A stretch of 50,938 bases of DNA from Bacteroidaceae bacterium (GTDB lineage: Bacteria; Bacteroidota; Bacteroidia; Bacteroidales; Bacteroidaceae), in assembly GCA_024398515.1 (NCBI GenBank), contig JAKSIZ010000012.1:1-50938 (forward strand), given 5' to 3'. The notes under the pieces are model-generated. The model was not told the DNA's origin, searched no databases, and was given only the letters and a program-made list of their open reading frames with translations. Position numbers and translations under genes: made by a program. Positions 8,967 through 16,473 of the stretch are shown here, piece after piece. Every line of letters starts with the position of its first letter. Positions within the stretch are counted from its first letter, which is position 1.

Positions 8967-11900
8967 TCAGCCATCAACCATTAACCAGTATGTATTTACG
9001 GCAAATCGGGGCATGGATACCTTGGCTGTAACCACTCCATCCCTAACGTTTACTGGTATTTCATTAAGCACATTACCAAGCAAATCAACATGCTGCATTC
9101 TCACTACGTTTGAAGGCAGTATGATGCTCTGTACAGAACTGTCTCCTTCGAAGTTGAAAAGTCTTAATGTCAATTTCTTGTCGCCTTCATTTATAAAGGC
9201 TGAAAGTGAGTATCCAGTGCCTTCGAGTGATAGGAAAGAGTGTTGCTCCGTATTGTCCATTGCTATCCTCGTGGCACGTTGCGATGTATTTAGCATGTCG
9301 TTGTGGAGCTGGATATGTGACTCATTCCATGTTCCTTTGTGAGGCATCAAGTGATAGGTGATTGTCGTAGGCTGATTGACAGTATAGTCGCGTCCCCATA
9401 GGCCTGGGCCACTGTATTGTACTGTCAGAGCAAGTGGGTAATCCTTTCCGTAAGAGTAGCTTGTAGTATGATCAGTGAAGAGTGCCATGCTTTTGCTATT
9501 AGTTCCCTCCAAATCTATCCAATTCAGCACCAGATTATGCTTTATGCTATCCCATCTATTGTAGAATGTATTGTCAAGTTGGCTTTCGCAGACGTCGAAC
9601 GGAGCATCCTTGACAATTGAACCAGATTCGATGCTGGTTGGGAAAAACACGCTCAACATATATCTTGTATCGTAATAGCTGACGTGCTGTGGGCCATTGT
9701 CGCCACGTTTTTTCTTCGCATTCTTGAAAGCATAGTCGCCTATTGCTTCGTTGTGTTTCCAATCTACCGTCAATGTTACCTTTATCTTTGGGTCGTCTTC
9801 AGTCAAAGTAATGGTCTTTGTGAATGGAACTCCAGCTATCTCTCCATTAAGTTCGATGCTCTTCACAAGACTGTTATCCTGAAGCACATTCACTGATGCG
9901 GGCGTTTCTGTTGACGAGTGGAAGGTATTGTCAGACTTGAAGTATCCATGTAGTTCTCCGAAAGAATAATTGCCTTTGTTATCAACATACTCGGTTCGTC
10001 CGTCTTTAATAATCAGGCTTGACACTGTTCCACCTTTCTTCAAATCAAACTGAATGCGAAACATTTTGTTTTCAACCGTACAGATGTTCTTTTTTACAGT
10101 GATACCATGCGTTGTTTTTGCGTATGCCACATCCTTGTCTTTTATTTTTATGCTACCAAAAGCTGGCAAGTCAACAGCAAAAACTTTACCATTCTCGTTG
10201 AATACCTGTCGGCGTGAATATGGCAATGTGTTCAGAATCAACCAGCCCGACCGATTATCATCCTCCATTAGGATTGGTGACTCCCAGGGAACAAGACTTG
10301 CTTTTTCTACCTCTTCCTTCGCTATTCTGATGGAAGCTGCTGTCCAAAGGTTGACATTGTCAGCCCAAGTCCCGTATTGATTGAGATTGTTGTAAGGTAC
10401 AATCCAGCAGTCGTGATGCTCTGACAGTAGTAATGTGCGCCATGCCTCGTTCATATTCTTCAGACTTTCGCCATTAGTAAGTTGCGGGAATGCTTTTGGC
10501 AAAGATAGATTCTCAATCACCATGCATTTTTCAGCATCGACGAGGTAGTTCTCAGTCTTGCGCACTGCTTGGGCAAGCTTCTGCATTACTTGTGTACCCC
10601 ACATCAGTCCAGGACATACATCTTCCTGCGACATTCTGTAGTCTGGCTTGTGTGCTGAAGCGGCAAACTTCTCGAAATAATCGCTCCACAGTATATACTG
10701 TGTACCATTTTGCTTATCGCCATAGCCTATCCAAGGACCGTTCTTCCATCCTGCGTCTTGATAAGTCATTGCTACAGGGTTCTGTATCCCTGCCTGACTG
10801 CATGACTTCCAATAGCGTTCACTGTTTCCCCATCCCGCTGTCTGCCATACGGAATTCGGTTCCAATGTCTCGCAGTCATAACGTGGTACGGCAATCATAT
10901 ATGTTCCGTCTGGTCCGATAAGATTCACAAACTGTCCTCCGAAGTTCCTTGCATAGCCACCCCAACAAGTATTAGGGCATTTCAGTGTCATGTACTTAAA
11001 GCCTAATTGCGGCAAGAGTGTCGGCAAGCACGATGTGTAGCATGGCTCCTCACAAGCGTATGTCTGTATTCTTACATCGGGAAAATGTTCACGTGTCTTT
11101 GCTATCCCCATTTGGAACTGACGTATTATGCTTTCGCCTTCAACGCAATAAAGGTATGATTGTGCATAACTTGGGTTGGTATATTCCACCTGACTACTGC
11201 CTGCTATGCTCTTGAACAGACGATAGGCTTCTGGAGTACGTACCTGTACCGTATCCCACGTCTCTGGCTCTATCTCCAATCCCATGCTCCATGCTGGATG
11301 TTGTTTCAGTTGGTCATATAGAAACTGCGTATATGTCATAATTGGGTAATGCCCATACACACCTCCGTGGTATCCATCGACGAAATACCGCTGTGCATTT
11401 GTACTGAATGGCATCAATGACAGGAAAATCAAGAGCCCCCCCCTTACAGTTCTCCTAAGGGGTATGGCTTGGGTATTTTTGGTTTCTTCCTTGGGGCGCT
11501 GTGAGATGCTTTTAAGGCTTCTTGCACCACTACGCAGAAGCAATGCCAAGGCAATGAAAACGTGTGGCAACAGTATCTGAGGAGTGAACGGTGCGACACA
11601 AAGATATACAACTATGAGTGCACTGTACAGCATTAATCCCATACGCATATATTTTGGCTTTTTCCTGAAGAGCAACACAACGAGCAGCGGCAACGGATTC
11701 ATTATCAATATGTGCCAACTGTCGTGAACGCCTTGCAAGTGTGACATCGTATTGAAATACAAGGAAACAATGCCTGCCACAGTTTGTACAGCAAGCAAAA
11801 CTATGTCGAAGTAAACGACGACCTTCCTTGCTACTCCTTTGACATGCACTACCGTTATGACTAAACTGACAATCAGCAGTGCCAAGAATGCTATGAATGG

Positions 11901-12713
11901 AGTTACAGGGGCAGGGACAATCTCGGTGTGTTCATTGCTAATCTGCACTGGTGCACCATCAAATATAGGGCGTACTTCCCCCGTACTGTCATTGACCAAT
12001 CTGGCATCTCCCCACACATCAGTTATAATAAATGGTGCAAGTCTTGTATAAACCTCGCTTACATCTTCGCCCTCTGCTCCAAATATGGTCAGCCAGAAGA
12101 ACCTATACCATGGGTATGCTGCAAAAATATATTTCACAAACGTGCGATTGTCGCCTGTCATCACGGGGTCGAGTTTGCCATACTCTATACTCTCTCCAAT
12201 GAGCGATTGCTCTATAAAGTAGGCACACATGGCTGAACAATTCGTCTTCAGAAAGTCGTATTTCCAGTGTGAATTGCCGTGAGCATCCTCGTCAAGGCTC
12301 TGCCACAACAACCTCTTTTCTTCAAGGGTTAGGTTCAGTTTATACTCCATCACTCCACGGTGGGTTTCCTTGTATTCTTCCAGGAAGTCGTCTGTAAACA
12401 TAGGCACAAATGTCCCTTCGCCAGTACCATCAAAGAATCTGAACTTATTTTCGAGCGTATTGCTAAAACTATATGTGAAGCAATAGTCCATGTCGTGCGA
12501 CGGGCACTGCATCCTGATGGCACAGTGACCGCAACAGCCATATATATCGTTGCTCGGTTCGGCTATTATAAGGCTGGCAAACACGTCAGTGACAAGCCCG
12601 CCTCCTTCGTTTGCCACACTGTCAACGCCTTCCTCTTGGGCGCACAGTTGCAATGGTGCAAGCAAAAAACAGGTAACAAACAACGAAGCAATTTTAAGTG
12701 TAAAACATTTCAT
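8967..12713 (-). CDS. DUF4105/Lnb-like membrane domain fused to GH38-like alpha-mannosidase
   Basis: This is one open frame of about 1248 aa; the frame stays open to 12743, but a TAACTTTG promoter box at 12729-12736 favours the ATG at 12713. A signal peptide (ending LCAQ) is followed by a DUF4105-like domain (GCCGHCAIRM, TNCS), then about five membrane segments (roughly residues 270-395). After a short basic linker comes a second signal-peptide-like stretch (LLIFLSLMPFSTNAQ, about 425-440). A GH38-like alpha-mannosidase follows, with GYHGGVYGHYP (H449), CEEPCYTSCLP, CPNTCWGGY and C-terminal beta domains. The internal signal peptide says two genes have become one. The joint contains a run of eight G in the coding strand and a GC hairpin. 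The GH38 assignment is by eye; canonical zinc-site residues are not obvious. Confidence 0.7.
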   Translation of the reverse strand: MKCFTLKIASLFVTCFLLAPLQLCAQEEGVDSVANEGGGLVTDVFASLIIAEPSNDIYGCCGHCAIRMQCPSHDMDYCFTYSFSNTLENKFRFFDGTGEGTFVPMFTDDFLEEYKETHRGVMEYKLNLTLEEKRLLWQSLDEDAHGNSHWKYDFLKTNCSAMCAYFIEQSLIGESIEYGKLDPVMTGDNRTFVKYIFAAYPWYRFFWLTIFGAEGEDVSEVYTRLAPFIITDVWGDARLVNDSTGEVRPIFDGAPVQISNEHTEIVPAPVTPFIAFLALLIVSLVITVVHVKGVARKVVVYFDIVLLAVQTVAGIVSLYFNTMSHLQGVHDSWHILIMNPLPLLVVLLFRKKPKYMRMGLMLYSALIVVYLCVAPFTPQILLPHVFIALALLLRSGARSLKSISQRPKEETKNTQAIPLRRTVRGGLLIFLSLMPFSTNAQRYFVDGYHGGVYGHYPIMTYTQFLYDQLKQHPAWSMGLEIEPETWDTVQVRTPEAYRLFKSIAGSSQVEYTNPSYAQSYLYCVEGESIIRQFQMGIAKTREHFPDVRIQTYACEEPCYTSCLPTLLPQLGFKYMTLKCPNTCWGGYARNFGGQFVNLIGPDGTYMIAVPRYDCETLEPNSVWQTAGWGNSERYWKSCSQAGIQNPVAMTYQDAGWKNGPWIGYGDKQNGTQYILWSDYFEKFAASAHKPDYRMSQEDVCPGLMWGTQVMQKLAQAVRKTENYLVDAEKCMVIENLSLPKAFPQLTNGESLKNMNEAWRTLLLSEHHDCWIVPYNNLNQYGTWADNVNLWTAASIRIAKEEVEKASLVPWESPILMEDDNRSGWLILNTLPYSRRQVFNENGKVFAVDLPAFGSIKIKDKDVAYAKTTHGITVKKNICTVENKMFRIQFDLKKGGTVSSLIIKDGRTEYVDNKGNYSFGELHGYFKSDNTFHSSTETPASVNVLQDNSLVKSIELNGEIAGVPFTKTITLTEDDPKIKVTLTVDWKHNEAIGDYAFKNAKKKRGDNGPQHVSYYDTRYMLSVFFPTSIESGSIVKDAPFDVCESQLDNTFYNRWDSIKHNLVLNWIDLEGTNSKSMALFTDHTTSYSYGKDYPLALTVQYSGPGLWGRDYTVNQPTTITYHLMPHKGTWNESHIQLHNDMLNTSQRATRIAMDNTEQHSFLSLEGTGYSLSAFINEGDKKLTLRLFNFEGDSSVQSIILPSNVVRMQHVDLLGNVLNEIPVNVRDGVVTAKVSMPRFAVNTYWLMVDG
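11436..11462. other. C8/G8 homopolymer and GC hairpin at the gene-fusion joint
   Basis: Eight C (plus strand) at 11436-11443 overlap an inverted repeat, CCCCTTA / TAAGGGG (11440-11446 and 11456-11462, 9-nt loop). It lies in frame between the membrane part and the internal signal peptide. With seven G in the coding strand the frame would reach TGA at once. A similar GC hairpin is intergenic at 37907. Confidence 0.75.
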
Positions 12714-12728
12714 ATCTAAAAATTTCGG

Positions 12729-12736
12729 CAAAGTTA
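12729..12736 (-). promoter_or_regulatory. Bacteroidetes -7 box for the fusion gene
   Basis: TAACTTTG on the minus strand matches TAnnTTTG exactly. It lies 16 bp before the ATG at 12713, so the leader would be very short. A -33 TTTG is not clear. Confidence 0.55.
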
Positions 12737-12885
12737 CAAACAAATATCAATAAGAAAAGTAAAATTTGAACCAACAAATATTAAAAACGAACCATACTAT
12801 GCCGTTTTTATACCTTTTGCCCAGAATAGTTACAAAAACCCGTCGATTACATCCTTGCAGAAACAGATAAAATGATAACCGCTAA

Positions 12886-12956
12886 GCCTCAAAACTGCAT
12901 AACCTCATAACCTATAACCTTAAAACCATATATCTTTAAAACCTCAAAACCTTACC
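12886..12956. repeat. A/C-rich low-complexity tract (AACCTCATAACC-like)
   Basis: Irregular repeats of ATAACC, AAAACC and CCTCAAAACC fill this part of the divergent intergenic region. Similar tracts occur at 6600-6615, 8950-8990, 3843-3862 and 16357-16428. Apart from this tract, the 13029 array and a promoter box, the 590 bp of 12744-13334 show no gene. Confidence 0.5.
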
Positions 12957-13028
12957 TTCCCTCCTTTTCAATCAATCTTTCGAGGTTCGTTCGATTGGGT
13001 TTCTCAAGTTGAACGCTTAAATCCTCCA

Positions 13029-13091
13029 AACATTGTAGCAATGTTGAGTCGAACATTGCAGCAATGTTGGGTCAAACATTGCAGCAATGTT
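13029..13091. repeat. Tandem palindrome array, family 2, three copies
   Basis: Copies lie at 13029-13045 (AACATTGTAGCAATGTT), 13052-13068 and 13075-13091 (both AACATTGCAGCAATGTT). Arms are 7 bp, centres 3 nt, spacers 6 bp and the period 23 bp, the same geometry as family 1 but with different arms. The array sits between the divergent fusion gene and GH2 gene. The left flank (GTTGAACG...CCTCCA) resembles the one at 27730-27747. Confidence 0.85.
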
Positions 13092-13301
13092 TTTTCAAGG
13101 GTTCCTTTATAATTTACATTTTTGAACGTTTAAGTATTGAAAAGAATTGCCTCAAACGACCAAATACATAATCTCATCAAATCACTAATAGCCCAAACTT
13201 AAAAATGTAAAAATCAAACAAAAGCATATCAATTTTAGGACAGGGTTCGATTTTAATATTTTATTGAAAATGATTTATAGATGTTTATTTATAATATTTT
13301 A

Positions 13302-13309
13302 TACCTTCG
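13302..13309 (+). promoter_or_regulatory. Probable -7 box for the CBM32-bearing GH2 gene
   Basis: TACCTTCG is close to TAnnTTTG. Transcription would begin downstream of the ATG at 13281, so the coding start is probably 13335. No good -33 is visible. Confidence 0.4.
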
Positions 13310-13334
13310 CACAATAAATTTTTTTATATTTTTT

Positions 13335-16300
13335 ATGAATAGTATGAGATTCATTTCATTCCTGTTTGCCGGGACACTGGTGTCTTCCACGACATTGGGA
13401 CAGAATTTAGTGGTAAACTTAGACAGTAAACATACTTCTTGGCAGGTCGTCCCTCAGGCTGATGTGCCCCATGACGTGGGAGACAAGGTGTCGGCCGTAG
13501 GCTATAGGCTTAAGGATGCAATAGAAGGTGCAGTGCCTGGCACGGTGTTTACTGCTTACGTAAATGCTGACAAAGAGAAAGACCCGAACTATGGCACAAA
13601 CATTCTTGAAGCCGATGAGGCGTTTTACAATCGCCCTTTCTGGTATAGGACAGAGTTTCAACTTGAGAAGCGCAAGGCAGGAGAACGAGTGTGGCTATGC
13701 CTTGACAATACCAACCGCTATGCAGACGTATGGGTAAACGGGCGCAAAGTGTCGGGGACAAAAAACTCAAAACGCGACATCAACGGACACATGATCCGGT
13801 CACGTTTTGATATCACTGACATTGTAACAAAGAAAGGCAGGAATGCCATAGCCGTGCTGATATATGATGCTGATCAGAAAAAAAACCGCAATGAGAAAGG
13901 CGATTTTGCCAATGCATGCAGTCCGACATACCTATCGGCAGCTGGGTGGGACTGGATGCCGTACGTGCCAGGAAGGATGGCAGGAATAACCGGCAATGTC
14001 CGCATAGAGATAACAGGAAGCGTAAGCATAAGGAATACGTGGGTACGCACCGAACTGCCAACACTCTCACATGCCGACCTGAGCGTTCAGACTACCTTGC
14101 ACAATACTACAGGCAGCACGAAGAGCGTGATGCTTAACGGTATCATCCAACCTGGGAACATCTCGTTCTCCAAGAAGATAACAATGAGCGGAATCGACAC
14201 GACAATTACCGTCACGCCCGACGACTGCCCACAACTCTCGATAGACAACCCTCGCCTATGGTGGCCTAACGGATATGGAGAGCAGAATCTATATACCTGC
14301 ACACTCAAGGCAGATAATGATGACGTGCGCAGGATTTCGTTCGGAATAAAACGCTATGAGTATGCCTATATATATAATAAGGTGTTGCAGCCTGTGCTTT
14401 ACTTCTATATCAATGGAAGAAGACTGATGTTGAAGGGTGGCTCTTGGGGAATGGCAGAATATATGCAACGCTGTGACTCGGCAGAGTACGACAAGAAGAT
14501 ACGCTTGCATAAGGATATGAACTACAATATGATTAGGTGCTGGACAGGATGCGTCACCGACGATGCCTTCTATGAAGCATGCGACCGCTATGGCATAATG
14601 GTATGGGACGATTTCTGGCTGCATTCCGGTGAAGGGCATCCTACGGAAATAGAAGCGTTTAAGGCAAATGCCCTCGACAAAGTGCTGCGACTACGCAATC
14701 ACCCTTGCATCGCATTATGGTGCGGTGCCAATGAGTCAAGGCCATTGAAGGAGATTGATGACTTTCTGCGTCAGACAGTGGCAAAGGAGGACGGACGTCT
14801 TTACAAATCAAGTTCTAATCAGGACGGACTTTCAGGCAGCAGTCCATGGACAAACCGTCCACCTCGTTTCCACTTTGAGACATCATTGGGAGGACTTATA
14901 CTGCTCAATCCACCTTATCCATACGGCATCGACTACGGCTACGGCTGCCGATCGGAGATAGGAATGGCAACAATGCCAAACTATGAAAGCGTAAAGCTGT
15001 TCATACCCGAGGAAGACCAATGGCCTTTGCCTGAAGACAAGGTGCTGTCGGAATTCAACGACAACGTATGGAACCATCACTTCTACGGTGCCCGTGGAGG
15101 CAACGCCGGACCGATGTACTATAGGGACTGTATCTACGACAGGTATGGAACTCCAAACTCATTGCAGGAGTTCTGCGACAAGGCACAGTATGTCAACCTC
15201 GAAGACATGAAAGGCATTTACGAGGCATGGAACGACAAAATGGGCAATGACGCATCAGGTGCACTGATATGGATGAGCATGTCGGCTTTCCCATCATGTG
15301 TGTGGCAGACCTTCGACTACTATTATGACACGACAGGATCTTATTATGCAGCCAAGAAAGCATGTGAACCGCGTCACATACAGTGGAACGTGGTTACAGA
15401 TGCCATAAAGGTTGTAAATGCTACGAACGAGGACATGAACCACGTAAAGGCTGTGGCATCGGTATATGATTTCAATGGCAACGAGATAAAAGCCTTGCAT
15501 AAGGAAAAAGATGTCTCTCTGCGTGCCGCCGATGTTACCGAGGCATTTCGCCTTGACTTCCCTCGCCATAACGTAGCGTTAGGTTGTAAGGCAGTGGCTT
15601 CATCGGCTACAGAGCGTTTCCCAGCCACATTCGTAACTGACGGTCTCATGAACACCCGATGGGAAAGCGAATACAGCGACCCTCAATGGATAATGATAGA
15701 ACTTGGACAAGTGCGCAACATTGAGACGATAAGAATCCTGTGGGAAAGTGCTTACTCCAGAAAATATGAGATACAGACTTCCAATGATGCTGAAACGTGG
15801 CACACAGCTTACAGCAACGACAATGGTAAGGGCGGTACGGACATAATAAAAATAAATCCAACTACAGCACGCTTCCTGCGCATAACGGGAAAAAGTCGCA
15901 GTACTTGGTTTGGACATTCCATACATGAGATTGAAGTATTCGAGCCTAAGACCACTGACGAGAACCCTATACAGTTCATCAAACTTGAACTTAAAGATTC
16001 GGAAGGCAAGCTCATCAGCGATAACTTCTATTGGCGCAATAGCGACATAGAACTTGACTACAAATTGCTCGCCACGCTTCCTGAAGCTGACATCACAGCT
16101 ACGGTAATAAGCACCGATATAGCCACAGGCACAGCTAAGATTATCGTTGAGAACCATTCCACTACTGTGGCATTCGGCAACCGCCTTCGCCTCGTTGTAC
16201 CTGAGACACAGGAACGAATCTTGCCTACCACGATGACGGACAACTATTTCACACTTTTGCCTATGGAAAAGAAAACAATATGCATAGAAGCACCTGCGGA

Positions 16301-16373
16301 ATCCTTATCCAAAGGTGCCGCATTACTGCTTAAACAGTATCTGTACAAAGAAAAAATGGTTTTAAGGTTTTAG
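13335..16373 (+). CDS. GH2 beta-mannosidase-like enzyme with inserted CBM32/F5-8C domain
   Basis: The product is about 1012 aa from the ATG at 13335, followed by a signal peptide ending TLGQ; an ATG at 13281 lies before a probable promoter box. GH2 domains run in the usual order, with LWWPNGYGEQ, acid/base E467 in WCGANESRP and nucleophile E541 in RSEIGM. It is very similar to the minus-strand GH2 gene at 3900, except that about residues 745-873 form a discoidin-type module (TDGLMNTRWESEY, QWIMIELGQ, ARFLRITGKS, HEIEVFEP) placed inside the C-terminal beta domain. Flanking sequence (EAFRLDF before, NFYWRN after) resumes the paralogue's alignment. CBM32 modules usually bind galactose, GlcNAc or related sugars, so the insert may add glycan targeting. 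The last codons merge into a GGTTTTAAGG low-complexity tract. Confidence 0.87.
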   Translation: MNSMRFISFLFAGTLVSSTTLGQNLVVNLDSKHTSWQVVPQADVPHDVGDKVSAVGYRLKDAIEGAVPGTVFTAYVNADKEKDPNYGTNILEADEAFYNRPFWYRTEFQLEKRKAGERVWLCLDNTNRYADVWVNGRKVSGTKNSKRDINGHMIRSRFDITDIVTKKGRNAIAVLIYDADQKKNRNEKGDFANACSPTYLSAAGWDWMPYVPGRMAGITGNVRIEITGSVSIRNTWVRTELPTLSHADLSVQTTLHNTTGSTKSVMLNGIIQPGNISFSKKITMSGIDTTITVTPDDCPQLSIDNPRLWWPNGYGEQNLYTCTLKADNDDVRRISFGIKRYEYAYIYNKVLQPVLYFYINGRRLMLKGGSWGMAEYMQRCDSAEYDKKIRLHKDMNYNMIRCWTGCVTDDAFYEACDRYGIMVWDDFWLHSGEGHPTEIEAFKANALDKVLRLRNHPCIALWCGANESRPLKEIDDFLRQTVAKEDGRLYKSSSNQDGLSGSSPWTNRPPRFHFETSLGGLILLNPPYPYGIDYGYGCRSEIGMATMPNYESVKLFIPEEDQWPLPEDKVLSEFNDNVWNHHFYGARGGNAGPMYYRDCIYDRYGTPNSLQEFCDKAQYVNLEDMKGIYEAWNDKMGNDASGALIWMSMSAFPSCVWQTFDYYYDTTGSYYAAKKACEPRHIQWNVVTDAIKVVNATNEDMNHVKAVASVYDFNGNEIKALHKEKDVSLRAADVTEAFRLDFPRHNVALGCKAVASSATERFPATFVTDGLMNTRWESEYSDPQWIMIELGQVRNIETIRILWESAYSRKYEIQTSNDAETWHTAYSNDNGKGGTDIIKINPTTARFLRITGKSRSTWFGHSIHEIEVFEPKTTDENPIQFIKLELKDSEGKLISDNFYWRNSDIELDYKLLATLPEADITATVISTDIATGTAKIIVENHSTTVAFGNRLRLVVPETQERILPTTMTDNYFTLLPMEKKTICIEAPAESLSKGAALLLKQYLYKEKMVLRF

Positions 16374-16473
16374 GTAGGCTTTGAGGTCTTGGGCAACCTA
16401 AACCCCATAACCTAAAACCAACAACCATATAATATAAATTTCATTCAAATAACTTCAAAAACCTAAAAATTTT

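Noticed and set aside
13029-13091. CRISPR array
   Set aside because: Only two or three repeats with 6-bp spacers, and no cas gene; spacers are far too short.
13281-13334. Upstream ATG for the CBM32-bearing GH2 gene
   Set aside because: It precedes a probable -7 box and adds hydrophobic sequence before a complete signal peptide.
15600-16157. 185-aa minus-strand frame
   Set aside because: Antisense to the CBM32 part of the GH2 gene; no recognisable motif.
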